DNA from: Helopsaltes ochotensis
Taxonomy: Eukaryota; Chordata; Aves; Passeriformes; Locustellidae
Assembly (NCBI GenBank): GCA_013400155.1
Contig: VXBM01001076.1
Location: 137,104-201,103 of the forward strand
Length of the DNA stretch: 64,000 bases
Direction: 5' to 3'
Shown: one piece after another, positions 12,012 to 24,100 of the stretch
Layout of the letters: each line of letters begins with the position of its first letter
Position numbering within the stretch: position 1 is the first letter of the stretch
Notes under the pieces: model-generated
What the model was told of the DNA's origin: nothing
The model's input: only the letters and a program-made list of their open reading frames with translations
Databases searched by the model: none
Program-made: the position numbers and the translations under genes

Positions 12012-12246
12012 ATCGCACAGGGAAGGGTTAGATGAGAGACTAGGTGGGAATTCCTTCCTGGGAGGATGGGCAGGCCCTGGCACAGGGTGCCCAGAGCAGC
12101 TGTGGCTGCCCCTGGATCCCTGGAAGGCCAGGCTGGACAGGCTTTGGAGCAGCCTGGGACAGTGGGAGGTGTCCCTGCCATGGCAGGGGGTGGAATGGGA
12201 TGGGCTTCAAGGTCCTTCCAACCCAAATCAGTCTGGGATTCCATAA
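12012..12246 (+). mobile_element. CR1 LINE fragment, passerine-type 3' end
   Basis: This plus-strand CR1 tail shows the block order typical of songbird copies: TTCCTTCCTGGGAGGATGGGC, CCTGGCACAGGGTGCCCAGAG, GCTGTGGCTGCCCCTGGATCC, GGAGCAGCCTGGGACAGTGGG, and AAGGTCCTTCCAACCCAAA before the terminal ATTCCATAA. It is about 235 bp and 5' truncated. Its 3' end lies about 15 bp from the 3' end of an oppositely oriented CR1. Confidence 0.95.
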
Positions 12247-12261
12247 ATCTCCAGAGATGGA

Positions 12262-12490
12262 AGAGAATCACACAAGAATCATCCATCCCAACCCCTGGCC
12301 CTGCACAGACACCCCAAAATTCCACCTTGGGCATCCCTGGGAGCTCCTGGAGCTCTGGCAGCCTCTGTGCCCATTCCCTGGGGAGCCTGGGCAGTGCCCA
12401 GCACCCTCTGGGGTAAAAGCCTTTCCCTGAGATCCAACGTGAGCCGGCCCTGACCCAGCTCCAGCCCTTCCCTGGGTGCTGTCCCTGGTC
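12262..12490 (-). mobile_element. CR1 LINE fragment, diverged
   Basis: This is a minus-strand copy of another CR1 subtype. Its 3' end at left carries AGAATCACACAAGAATCATC, followed by CATCCCAACCCCTGGCCCTGC, CCCAAAATTCCACCTTGGGC, GTAAAAGCCTTTCCCTGAGA and CCAACGTGAGCC. It is about 230 bp, 5' truncated and more diverged than its neighbour. The two CR1 copies face each other tail to tail. Confidence 0.8.
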
Positions 12491-12894
12491 ATTCAGGAGA
12501 GATCTGTGCCCATCCCTCCCCTTCTGCAGTCCCACAGGACACCCTGAATTACCAACAGCTCAGAACTGCTCCATTGCTACAAACAGGATTGGCACACGAG
12601 AACTTCAACAGCAATTTATCTTAAAAAAAATAGATAGATATTAAAAAAAAAAAATAAAATTGTTGCTGTTGTTAAATAAGAAGTGTCCTGTTTGCTTTAC
12701 TCTTCCAGCAACTACAATTTGGCTGCTTCTCATTCTGCTTCTTTTCTGAAAATCATTCCCAGTGAACACCTAGGCTACAGCTTGCCCTGCTCTCAAATAG
12801 GTCTAGAAGAACCTAAGAGTTCAGTCACGACAACAAAACCAAAAGCAGAATCTGAGGAAATGTTTCAAAACCACTCTGGCAGCTTGGACCAGTG

Positions 12895-12965
12895 TTTGAA
12901 ACAAAACCAACCAAACAAAAAAGCCAAAAAAGCCAAACAAACAAACAAACCAAACAATAAAACAC
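12895..12965. repeat. A/C-rich low-complexity tract
   Basis: An imperfect AAAC/AAACC tract with interspersed AAAAGCC repeats. It accounts for the Lys/Pro/Asn-rich reading frame that crosses it. It could be the degenerate remnant of an AAAC microsatellite. Confidence 0.85.
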
Positions 12966-13904
12966 CCCTACAACCCCCTCCCCAAAAAGCCACAAGAATT
13001 TTAGCGCTGTCTAAAAAATATGCAAAGAAAACCAAACCCCTGAGCCCCAACCTGAGGCTCTTTTCCACGTGGACCTGTCTAATTCCCCAAGTGCCTGGAT
13101 AATAAGCTATATTTAGGGATCCATAGAAGCTATATTTAGGGGTCCTGGTTTTACTCATTGTCACTGTGCAGCTACACAAGTGCCTTGCATCTCCCTAGAA
13201 AACTGCTTTGTGTGAGTTTAATTACATGAAATTATAAATATATTTGAGTGAGAGCTGGCAGTTTCTTCAGTGAAGTGAAGAAATCAGAGGGTTATGCTTA
13301 AACAGGGTCACACCTCATGTGGTATTTCCCTAAAAACACCTTGGACAGGACAGGCAGGTGGTGGGAATGACCAGATCATGAGAACAGCAACTGGTAGGAA
13401 ACAAAAGTGTTTGATGTGGGCCTTTAAAAAAGACATTTCTTGTGGAGATTCTCTTTCTAGTACCCCTTTCCTTGTGCTCCTTGCACTTTTTTGCTGGGAT
13501 TTCTTTCAGGGCAGCACCAGAGCTGGTGACTCCTGAGCAAACACAACTGGGTATCTGTGAGAAGCAACATCACCCCCCAAAAACAACACAAAACGCTGCC
13601 AAACTCAAGCCTGGTTTTCTTCCTGGACTCAGATTCCCTTGGGCTTCGTTAGCTTGGTGATTTTCAAGCCACTGATGCCATCACGGTGAGGATATTTAGA
13701 TTTTCTCGTCGAAAATCTTTCTTCCCTGCTTTTCATCCCCAGGGTGGTTTTAGCTAAAGGGGAATTGAGGGAAGGCCCTGGAGACGCAGTGGCTGCTGGT
13801 GAGCCCCAACCTCCTGGCACTGCCTCCTGCCTTGGGTCTGGTACTGCCAGGATGGTCATGGGAAATCCTTGTTCCTTTGTTTCCACAAAAAAAAAACCAA
13901 AACC

Positions 13905-14012
13905 CAGCCCAAGGGAAAAAAAAAAATAAAAAAGAAGAAAAAAAAACGAAGGAAGAAAAGAAATCGAGTTTTCCCTGTTGTAACATTTTTGTATCTGATT
14001 TTTTTTTTTTTT
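13905..14012. repeat. A/G-rich and poly(T) low-complexity tract
   Basis: A purine stretch of A-runs broken by single G and T bases is followed about 25 bp later by a T-run at about 13999-14012. No AATAAA-like signal at a suitable distance suggests a retroposed tail. Ordinary low-complexity sequence is the best reading. Confidence 0.8.
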
Positions 14013-14386
14013 ACATTCTAAGAAAAAAGAAGGATAATAGAAAGAAAAAAATGGTTACATCCCGTAACCAAGGCCAGCTATTCCCAGGATCAAGGATAAA
14101 GGGAACAAGCCCAAGACAAGCAAGCTCAGGAGACGCCAGCCAAAGACTTGATCCTGAAATGAGACTTTTCAGAAAACTTTACCCTTTGTCTGTTCACGTT
14201 GCAAAGCAATTTTTTTTTTTCTTCAGCATCATATCCTTTCCAGAAAAAACAACAACAACAAAAAAAATTCCTATTTATCACCTTAATTATCTATTTCTAG
14301 GCAGTGGGCTGGGAGCAAGGAGCCGTGTACCCATGGATTTCCCGACAGCATCCAACGCTGATTATCCCACCCTGTGTGCAGGGAAA

Positions 14387-14410
14387 ATGCTAATGAGGGC
14401 TTTTGCAAAT
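14387..14410 (+). promoter_or_regulatory. Octamer-type motif pair (POU-like)
   Basis: ATGCTAATGAG at 14387-14397 is followed by TTTGCAAAT at 14402-14410. Both resemble half-sites of the POU octamer ATGCAAAT. The same 11-mer, ATGCTAATGAG, occurs exactly at 19298 and 53175. Binding is inferred from motif resemblance only. Confidence 0.3.
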
Positions 14411-16914
14411 GAAAAGCCCCACGCTCTCCACACGTTCTTCATTTTCACTTGTCTTCCAGAGGAAAACAACAAAGGAAATTAAGCTGCATCTCACGCTCGG
14501 CCGGGATATAGAACTGGTCCTTTCACAAAGGCATTTGCCCAAACCTTTGACTTAGAATTCCCAGGCCTAACACAAGTTGGGATTTTTGGATGTGCTGGTT
14601 TTTGGAGCCGTGAGCAGCTTGCTGAGAGTTTCCGCAGTCGCTCAGAGTTCGGGCCCTGACAAGGCTTTCAAAAACAGCCACGAAAAAAGGGCCAAGGGGA
14701 AGTGGGACGTTGCAGCACCTCCTTTTTTAGGGGTGGTTTTCTCGCCAGCCCCCGGAGCTCTGAGGCTGCAGGGTAACAATCCACTGAGGGAGAAAATAAC
14801 CCCAGCGTGAAGCCAGTGCCTGCTGGAGTTGCTGGTGTACTGCTTTCAAAAGTTGGGCAGAGCAGGAAAATTGACTTGTCTGGTGACAGCCTTTCACAAA
14901 ACACCAATACTGAACTACTGTTATTTACTTAGTTAAGTAAAAAAGTTAAGGAACAGTCCTGGAAAATATTTCACTTCCCCAGAAACACAGCGTATCCCCC
15001 TGTTTAGGTGGAGCACAGAAAACGGAGATAGTTAAATTGTTTTCCACAAGTCTTTCAAGACTCCAGGGTGAAACACTCCACAAAAAAAAATTCATGGTAG
15101 TTGTGTATTGTGGAGTTCAGGAATTTCACAGGAGCCAGGCGGTGTGGATCCCATATTCACCCCGCACACAGCACGTGACAAAGTGGGGGAGGACAGAGCA
15201 GGGCTACAAACCAAGGGTTTGGGCAAGCAGAGAGGTGCTGAACCTCCTCCTGGGAGGTTTGAGGCTCACGGGACACCCCAGCACACAAAGCTCCAGGTGC
15301 TGGGTGGGCACTCAAGTGCAGTGAGTGGCCTCCACATCAAAGCTGGTGGGGGGAAAATCCCTGGGCTGCTCCAAGGATAAGGCAAATTTTGATGTTCAAA
15401 GCAGGTGTCCCTCCCTGCCCCTCGCAGGCAGCCCTGGGTGCCAGCCCTGGAGCATCCCTGCCCCACCAGGGCAGGGGGAAGAGCTCACACAGAGCCCTCG
15501 GGCTTGGGGACACCCCGGGGACACCCCAAGGTGTTGGTGACAAGCTCTGCAGGGATGCCCAGAGCGTCAGGACATCAATCAAGGTCCCTCCCTTCCCTAT
15601 TGACTTGAAGGGCAGCTCTGCTGCCTAGAAACCTTCCAGAAAGTCCAAACAAAGCTCTTTGGCTCCAGACAGCTCTCAGAGTTCTGCACTCCCCCACAGA
15701 TGAATCCTAATCACCATTGGATCCTTTAGTTTTGGTTCTTAAAGCCCACTCAGCTGCCAAAGTATCCATGGGGAAGGGCAGGGAGAACTTTGCTGTTCTT
15801 TAACCCTGGCTGTCCTTTCTGCACGTCTGCTCCCTGGGCTCACACAACCCCTGGCTGATCAATTTGCTACAGAAGATGACGAATCCCCCCCAGATATCTG
15901 CAGAGCTCAAACATTTCAGTGTCCAGCTCGTTTGGAACAGGCCTGGCAATTCAAATCCCCTCCAGAAGGGCCACGTTAAAATTTAGGTATTAGGAAACAA
16001 ATTATTTTCAGATGCCAGCTGAAAGCTGACAGAGGCCAACTCAAAATATCCAGAATAAATCCCGTGCAGGCTATGAAAGAAATTGTGCCACCCAACATAT
16101 ACACACATAAAATATGCCAATTTTTACATGTTTTCCTCTTTATAATGGACAGAAGCAAATTTTTCACATTACCCTTTACTCTTTCCAGCACTGAGTGGTT
16201 CACTGAGGGGAAATGTCCCTTGTGATGGGGACAGGAAATCTGTGAGCAAAATGCAAAAAAGGGTGCCCTGACTAGGAGATACTTGACACTGGGTGGGGCC
16301 ATGTTAATTGGTACATCCCATTTTCTGGGTTGTTCACAGGCCAATTTGCTGACTGGGTTCGTGAGAACACATCCAATAACAAGGAGTCTTCCATTACCTT
16401 TCACTGTACTTAAAAAATAATGGCCTTAATTCTAATTATAGCTCCAGAACAGGCTTCTTTGACCTGCTGAAGTGGACTAGGTATCACATGCTCTTCCTCT
16501 GCAACTGTTTAACACTAAGAAAAAAATAAAATCACAGTTTTATCTGATAAAATCTCAACAGTTTCTCCTCTGCGATTGTTTCACTCCAGATTTTTTTTAA
16601 CCTCACAAAATTATTCGATTTGTAGTTAAAGAGTGGCATTTTTACACCCTTGTCTGGTAACCCCCAGGTATTATTTCAACCCAGTCCTCAACATTCAGAT
16701 GGATTTACAGCATGGATTTAATTCTTGAATATTCCTCACTGATACCCTCCTCCCATGGGAAAAAAAAATACTCAGTGGAAGAAAAATAAAATATAATAAA
16801 AATTGTAACAAAATCTATTTCCAGGCTGCAAGAAAGGTGGCAGCAACACCTGGCTCTGGTAAATCCCACAGCAGCAACACCATGCTCTTGTTAGAAGGGA
16901 TCTGCAGAGCAGCA

Positions 16915-17160
16915 GAGCAGCAGAGCAGCAGAGCAGGGCCAAGCGGGGATTTTTCCTGCATTGTCCTGCCAGACAAAGGCCCAGTGTTCCCACCCCACTG
17001 GGAACGGCACAAAAGTACAGTGGGGACCGAACGTGGCGCAGCAGAGCAGCAGAGCAGGGCCAAGCGGGGATTTTTCCTGCATTGTCCTGCCAGACAAAGG
17101 CCCAGTGTTCCCACCCCACTGGGAACGGCACAAAAGTACAGTGGGGACCGAACGTGGCGC
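16915..17160 (+). repeat. Perfect tandem duplication, 121-bp unit
   Basis: Two directly adjacent copies, offset by exactly 121 bp, appear identical from the GCAGAGCA tract through CCGAACGTGGCGC. The identity implies a recent duplication or ongoing homogenisation. Each copy contains an inverted repeat (CCCAGTG, spacer TTCCCACC, CACTGGG) able to form a small hairpin. A short GCAGAGCA microsatellite lies at the left border and probably seeded slippage. The repeated open frames across it are shadows of the duplication. Confidence 0.95.
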
Positions 17161-19374
17161 GGTGCTGAGGACAAAGGGAATATCACAGCACAGGGGGGAT
17201 GCTAGGAAAGGGTGACAAGGCCGATGCTTCACTCGCAGGAGACTTTACAGTGCCTAACAAGGGAAGATTAATTACAGAGGGGCCTTGGTTTGAATAAGGT
17301 TAAACAGGAGAGCTCCCAGCGTTGTGCCCAGGCAAGGTTCAAATGACATCATGTGGGAAAAAGTCATCAAAAGTCACATCCTGAACCCAGAACATCTCCG
17401 AAGGAAGGCTTGTACCGACCCAGCTGCCAATTTGGGAGGGAGGGACCCTGCCCCAGCTTTATCAAAGGAAGTCTGTGCCTTTGATGCACTTTTCAGTGTG
17501 CAGGGACCAGGATAAAAGATGTGAGGTGCCCACTTGATATGCAGTGTTAACAGGGCCAAGCATTTCTTTCTAAATGCAGAGATCAAAGTGAAATCCCGGC
17601 TGTGACAGAGCTCTCGGAAGGGTGGGTGCTTTTGTCAAAATGCTGAGCTACAGAAACACGAGTGACATCCCCACAGCTGTCCCCCAGAGCGGGACAGGTC
17701 AAATATTGGCAGCAGGAAGGTTCTAAAAATCTAAGAGAAAGGTGCTTTGTGCACAGACACACCCTTCTGTCCCTCCCCTTGTGCTCCTCCGAGAACAAAC
17801 CCAGGGTTGGAAGCCAGAACTGCATTTCAAGTTGGAAATCCAGGAAAAGAGCAAATGATCCCCTCTGAGGAAGGCCCAGCTCTCAGGTCAGTGGTGTGCA
17901 GCTGATGCAGAACGGGGCATTTCTGTCACTCCAAACCTACAATTATTAGTTATAATTACAGTACCTGAGTGGGTCAGTGGAGACGCTGCTTCCTGTTTCC
18001 AGGGAGGTCCTGGGGTGACAGCAAAAGAATGAAATTACAAAGCATTAAAGTACAAACCAAATTAAAAGCTATGAACTGTTCAGAAATTCTATGTCCTTAA
18101 ATATCAACAACTTTACGTTCTCTTCCTTCTTACTGACATTTCAGAGTACTTAGCATGCCATTAAAGATGAGAATAAATAAAAAATCCCCAAACAAAAAAC
18201 CCCGTTCCTAGATTAGAGAAGGGGGAATTAGAGAAACGTTTGTCTGAAAAAGTCACAACCTGATCAATTTTCAATATTCTAAAAGCACTCCATCCTTCTG
18301 TACCTAAGGGAGTGACTTTTACACTCTGGGGCTTTCTACCCTCTACCCAAAAAGGCAACTGTGGAGTTGTCCTGCAGAATTATTGCAGCACAAAGTTCAG
18401 GTAATTGTAAGGACTGAGGAAGTTCTCCAAGTACGTGGATTTTTGAGCAGCAATATTTAACATGCAGTGTGGTGTAATTACCCTTGCTCTCTCTGAGCAT
18501 GACTCCAGGTTTATTATATTTATATATATATATAAAACAGAATTATATTTTTAGGGTGAAGCCAGTTGTTTTTTTTTTTTCACAGGCTGTAATAAAACAT
18601 CAGCCAAAGCCCCATCATTTTAAATGGTTACTTGCACTCATCCATTTCTATCCTTACACAAATGGCCCCAGATCAGCCTTTGCTCCCAGAGCCATAAACA
18701 TGTGCAGCCTGTGGAGGTTCATAAAATTCACATTAGAACTGCATTAATTATATTTACAGTGGCCATTCATAAATCAATGGCGAATCTTTACTCTGAATCC
18801 CAAGATTCCTAATTTATTTACAAAAACAGGGTGGTGTGAAGGGAGGAGGCCGTAAAAGCAGCACGAATGAGCTGTACGGAAATGAAATCAAACCATATCG
18901 TCCCAACAGCTTTCAACCAAAGCACTAAAGCTCCAAAACAGCTTTGGGGAGCTTATGCCACCCTGCAATTTGTGTGCTGCCCCAGCTCAGGGGGTGTGAG
19001 CAGTGCTGGATTTTGGGGGGGTGGCTCCCATACGCCTCCTTTGTGGCTGGGTGTTGGTGTACCCACGGAAAAGGGTAAACTTATAAACTTACTTAGTTAA
19101 AATTCAGTTTCCTGCTTCCCTCCTCGTGCCATGGAGGTGCCAGCCTGCTCGCTCAGCGGGGCTTTCGCCTTGCTTTTAAAAACCCAGGGGAAAAAAAAAA
19201 ATATCTGCTGGGAGCAGTTTTGGCCCTGGGTGCAGTGAATAACCATTCCTCAGACAGTGCCTTTGTGCAGCAGGGATGTGCTGTGCATGCTGAGGGGATG
19301 CTAATGAGCAGGGATCAGCCCCAGCACACCCCATGGCACCGAGCACTCTGCACCATCCCCAGGGTTACAGCTTC
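17161..19374. other. Single-copy noncoding DNA
   Basis: No gene was recognised. A short TA-rich stretch lies at 18516-18535 and a T-run at 18570-18582. An ATGCTAATGAG motif occurs at 19298. The remaining sequence is AT-rich and carries only short overlapping open frames. Confidence 0.55.
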
Positions 19375-19380
19375 ATCAGG
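19375..19380. repeat. Target-site duplication ATCAGG (left)
   Basis: The 6-bp word ATCAGG directly precedes the LTR at 19381 and is repeated exactly after its other end at 20002-20007. Six-base duplications are usual for ERVK (beta-retrovirus-like) integrases. Confidence 0.9.
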
Positions 19381-20001
19381 TGTGGGGTTGGGGGTAGGAA
19401 AGTCCCGACAAAAGCTCTTTAAAAGCTCTTTTTAACAGCCCTGGGTGCCAGAAGAAGTCGAGATGAGTCAGCCAGGTTTTCAAGGTTGCTTTTATTTTCT
19501 TATCTTGTTCCATGTTTCTCAGCTGTGTGGCGATGGTCTGCACAGCATCGTGGTCAGCGAGCTCACTGGCCTTGCATCAGCGTGACATTATCTTAGAGTG
19601 AGAATTACATGGTCCATGTTTACCTTTCATTACCTAGAGTTACGAATTTTGTTAAGAAGTCGAATTCTACACTGAACCAAACGCAAAGTGCCACCCCAGG
19701 CAGAAAAATGGTGACCAGAAAGAAGCAAGAAGGAGAGGGACACACCCAGGTTCCTCCATGTTGTCTTCCCTGACCCCTATTCTAAAAACCCCAAAATCTA
19801 CTTTTTCACCCTGTGATAAACTATCATAGAAATCAAACTCTCATGGCTTGTAAATCTTCACTCATAGCTGGTAAATTCTCCCACGGGCTAAAGTCGAAGG
19901 CACTATCCTTTTTATCTTTGTGCCAAGGTCTCTGAGCCCCCTGCTCCTGCGAGGGTCTCAGCCCAGCCAGGGCAGCCAGAGGGATGTCCTGGGCTCCGAC
20001 A
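19381..20001 (-). mobile_element. Solo LTR, ERVK-like endogenous retrovirus
   Basis: This 621-bp element begins TGT and ends ACA on both readings and is flanked by the identical 6-bp duplication ATCAGG. It is oriented on the minus strand, where it starts TGTCGGAGCCC. An AATAAA polyadenylation signal lies at 19498-19493, about 110 bp before the minus-strand end, which fits an R/U5 boundary. No gag, pol or env remnant adjoins it and only one LTR is present, so the provirus was probably removed by LTR-LTR recombination. An intact duplication suggests limited age. The family is inferred from duplication length and terminal bases; a library match was not possible. Confidence 0.85.
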
Positions 20002-20007
20002 ATCAGG
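20002..20007. repeat. Target-site duplication ATCAGG (right)
   Basis: Exact copy of the six bases at 19375-19380, immediately after the terminal ACA of the LTR. Together the two copies define the insertion boundaries. Confidence 0.9.
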
Positions 20008-20164
20008 GATCCTTGCTTTTCCTTCCCGGAGGCAGGCAGGCATCCTGGGTACCCCCCAGCACCCAAAGCCTCCCTCAGAAGAGGCACTTGTGTTTCTGTG
20101 TGTAAACACACCCAGGAAAGGCACAGCTCTCAGCAGAAGCACCCCTCCTGGAGTCACAAACCAC

Positions 20165-20375
20165 AAAACACCTCCAGGATGAGTCCAGCCCTCAGCCTGC
20201 CCCTGCCAGGTCCATCGAACCATCAGCACCACATCCAGATGTTTGCTGAGCCCTTCCAGGGGTGCTGATCCCAGCACTGCCCTGTGCCACTGCCTCTCAA
20301 CCCTTCCAGGGGAGAAGTTCCTGCTAATACCTGAGCTAAACCTCCCCTGGTGCAACTCCTGTCTGGTTTTTCAGG
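20165..20375 (-). mobile_element. CR1 LINE fragment, diverged
   Basis: Recognisable CR1 blocks on the minus strand include the complement of the CACTGCC-type block, CTCTCAACCCTTCCAGGGGAG, TTCCTGCTAATACCTGAGC and TAAACCTCCCCTGGTGCAAC. The 3' terminal repeat is not clear, so the copy is degraded or truncated at both ends. It lies about 160 bp from the solo LTR. Confidence 0.75.
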
Positions 20376-21093
20376 TGAAGATCAGATATGGGAGCAGCGG
20401 CAAAGACAGGAAAAGCTTCTGGAGCTGATGGGGAGAAATTCCCTGGATGAGAGGAGGGGAGAAAGGTGGAAAAAAAGCCCTACAAAGGAGGGGCTAAACC
20501 CCCAGAATTGTTACAACCCAGCCTTTTTACCTCACCACCCACCCCCAGACTCAGCCTGGCACAATGGGAACCTCAGGAGTAGTCTGACAACAGCAAAACC
20601 AATGTTTAGTGGCCACAAAACCCCCGGCAGCAACAGGAGAAACCAAGTTTAAATTCTACCCAAAGATCTGGATTTAGGGTACGGAAAGTTAGTTAATTCT
20701 CACTGAATTTACAGAATAGTATAATCACATCATCACTCCCCCTCGTTCTTTCCAGCTAAAATCCCATTTAAGCCTTTTGGTTTCTTTCCAAACTGCTCAA
20801 AGATGGAAAGTTAATTTAAAACATAAAAATAACCCAGATTCTGAACACAATGTCATTAAAGCCGCAGCAAAGCAAATGTCTCATCGCACACAGGGGTCAC
20901 TTCAGGAATGATAAAAATATGTCTCATTTAGGTTACTTCAAAATAAGGCTTGTTCCTTTTGTTTTGCCTTTTAACAAATTAAAGGGAAATAAAATACTGC
21001 ACTGCTGTGAAGAAAGTGAGCAGGGAGGTCTGACAATCCTGTTAATTCCTAATGGGCTCAGGACATTTGTAGCCCAGAAAGAAGCACAGACAA

Positions 21094-21137
21094 TATCTAA
21101 TTATTGAAGCCATTATATCTAATAATTGAAGGCATTA
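21094..21137 (+). repeat. Short 22-bp tandem duplication
   Basis: Two imperfect copies of a 22-bp unit, each with ATCTAAT followed by AATTGAAG or ATTGAAG and CATT. The unit is AT-rich and carries homeodomain-type cores. It is probably a replication-slippage duplication. Confidence 0.7.
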
Positions 21138-24100
21138 AAAAGATATCGTTAAATATAACAGACTTTTCTATATATGTATAATTTCCATTGGCATTAATAA
21201 AGATATTTTAAAAATTCCCAAAGTACCATTAACTGCAGAACTGTGCCCAAGGCTTTGAGTGCAAAAGAGCTGAGACAGAGCACGAAGTGCAGAACTGCCT
21301 GGAATTATCAGGGAATGCTCCAAAGCACCCCGGGGGCTGTTCTGTATCTCCTGTTTGTTTCCATGGAGTTTGCAAGGTCCTGCAAGGTGGGCAGTGGGGG
21401 AAATCTGCGCCAGTTTCACTCAGCTGAAACATCTCCTCCTTGTCATGCACATTCCTGACATCACAGGGGAAAAAAGGCAGAGGAATGGGGGCATGAACTG
21501 TAACTAAACTGAGCACACAGTGGGGTTATTTACTGGGGTCAGCACGAAACATGAAGAATGTGTGTAATTGTTGGTAGCAACAACTGTTTTCAAGGCTAAA
21601 AGGATTACCACAGAATGGATATCCACAGCTCCTGGATGAGGAGCTTCCATCTGTGCCCACCAGCACAGCAATCGAGAGCAGCCTCCTCTGCAGAGCATCG
21701 TGCAGGAGAAAATACAAGTATTTCCAGGAAATCCTCGCTCTGAAGTTCAGACAGTAGGCTTTGGGTATCCACAGACAAAAACTATAAACACAATTGGAGT
21801 CAAGAGTTCTGTCCTGGAGCACAAAGCAAGGCTCCAACTTGTGTTGTTGGCACTCTGTGGCGAGCAGAGAGCATTCCCAGCAAATGGGTGTCTAAAAGAT
21901 CTTGTTCCACAATGTTTTAGAAGATTGAAGGGAAACACACAATTAGCTCTTGTCATCTCAAACCGTGGTACAAAGCTCTGGTTTGTTTTGGGGTTTTTTT
22001 TTGGTGATGAAAGAAACTGGTTTTTCATAACTACAAAAATCAGTATAACTGCAGCTCATTTAGGAAATAGCCTGGGATGGAGCTCCTTATGCTGTGTGAC
22101 ACAGAGAGGGTAGGGAATGCCCAGCGGAGCAGTGGGAACCTCCAGTGGTGTTTTTGTCGGCTGTGGCAGCAGACAGGGAGTGTTCCTGACCCGGGAGTGC
22201 TGCAGAGCCCTTCAGCTCCTGCCCCTCCCTGGGGAGCAGGACAGTGGGGGTCACCGGGGGTCTGGGAGGTGTCCCTGGACTGCAGCAAGCCCCAGGGTGA
22301 CGGAGCCACCCAGAGCTGTGCTCTGCCTGCCAGGGGTGAACAGGGACAGCCGCTGCACTGTGGCCACGCATCAGCCCTGCTCTGACCTCTGGGGATGGAG
22401 GGCAAAGTTCTGAGCAGGTTCTGACGGGGCTCAGAGGATAATCCTGGGGCAGTCCCCACGCTGACGGCTCGCTCCAGCTGCCTCCCCTCCCTCCTCGGGG
22501 TCCCCTGGGCAGCCTCCACCCTCCGGGCCCAATTTGCCTGGATAACGCAGAGCTGGGGCAGGGAAGTCCCTTCCCATCAGTGCAGATGGCTGCAACTGCT
22601 TCATTAGCTGCTCCCCAGAGGCCAGGGGAGACCCCGGCACCCCAGCCCTCCTGCTGCTGGCAGAGCCTACAAACAAGCACACGGCACAAGCACAGGCCCT
22701 GCGAGCAGCCAGAGAAAGAGCCAGCTTGAGAAAAGCCACGATGTTCCTCTGGCACGGAGAGGCACGGCGGTGACAGATGAAACGACGGCAGCTGAAGCAA
22801 ACCCCAGCTTGATCCCAAATAAAGACTGCTTAAATAGATCATCTTTTGGCTAAGAAGGGAGATTCACTGGGAGCGTCGGAGTACAAAGATGTGCTGTCTG
22901 CACACGGCAGCTCAGAGGGGTGTGAGGGGAAAAAGCAGCTCCGAGCTGTGTCAGAGCCGCGGTGCCGGCAGCCCTGTGGTGCTGCATCCCTCTCACGCTG
23001 AGGGAAGGAATGCAGAATAATGCATTAAATATTTAAGAGCCTGTCTGGGGTGTTGCTCGGCGAATAATTGCTGCTGCTTGGCACAGTTTCTTCCTAGGAG
23101 CTGGCAGCTCAGGGAAGAAAGGGAAACCTGCTCACTGCAGGCCGGTGCTGTGGTGCTCCACATGTTCACATGCAAAGGAGGACTAAATTATTTCTTTATA
23201 CTCCAAAGTGCAGCTTCACCAAATGGAAATCTTCACCCTTGTTTGAGGATGGTCTGGCACACCACAGATCCCAGTCTCGGTGCTCCATCAGGTCACTCAC
23301 ACTCAAGTGTGCCCAAAACCTCATTTTTACAGCATGCTTTCCAAATCAAAATACAGTCACAGTATCTCAAAGAGATTTGAGATCTGTAAGAAAAGCAATG
23401 TCAAAGGAACAGAGCCCAACACGACCCCAAAAGCCAGGAGGAAACAGCCAGACTAGCAAAGCTCAGCTGGCTTCATTAATTTCAGAACACTGTGCAAAAG
23501 TGAAATTGAATTTCTGTGCAGGGACAACAGAATTACATTAAATAAAACCCATTTGTGCTTGCAAACTGCATTCCTAGAGCAGTCTGCATGAGTAACGACG
23601 GGGGAACCTGGAGAAGTAGAAATGCTGTAATTTCTGTTTTGCAGTAACACACACACACTGCAGACTGAAAATGTTACTTGAAAAATTAACTCCCAAAAAC
23701 TGCCACGAGCTGAATTAACTCCAACAACAACACCTAGAGGTTACTGGCCTGGTGGCTAGGATTTCACTGCTGTGACTGCCTGGTATTCAGGCAGCCCAGC
23801 CTTCTGCTGGGTTTTCCAAAGGAGCTGCAAGCCCCCAAGCCCTGAACTCTGAGGAAAAAAACCCACAAACTTTATCAGGGACCCACCCCAGTGACAAGAA
23901 GCAGTTTAGGATTTATTATCTGCTGAACATCTACCCAGCATTGTTTTTTCACGGTGCTATCTTGCCAGAGGAACTGATTTCATATTGAAATGTTGCAGTG
24001 ATGCGGTTTTGGCTTCGTTAGAAGTGAAGCCCATCATTTAACCTGCACTTATTCCCAGAGTTACACAAAGATCAGATGTTTATTAACAAGCTTCACTAGC

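Larger units (their letters stand above)
12491..16913. other. Unique and A-rich noncoding DNA
   Basis: No gene was recognised. Low-complexity tracts lie at 12625-12660 (A-rich with TAGA), 12895-12965 (AAAC-type), 13905-13975 (A/G-rich) and 13997-14012 (T-run). An octamer-type pair, ATGCTAATGAG at 14387 and TTTGCAAAT at 14402, is a candidate regulatory element. Open frames here, such as the 227-codon plus-strand one at 13799-14482, are Lys/Phe-rich products of A and T runs and have no domain. Confidence 0.55.

Noticed and set aside
10822..12083. Open frames of 323-386 codons near the CpG block
   Set aside because: Most of their length is unresolved N in the assembly gap, so they are artefacts.
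16772..17232. Four overlapping frames with repeated GVGTLGLCLAGQ-like blocks
   Set aside because: They are produced by the 121-bp tandem duplication, which shifts frame at each copy.
22040..22842. 251-codon minus-strand frame
   Set aside because: It is GC-rich with overlapping frames on both strands and no domain or splice boundaries.
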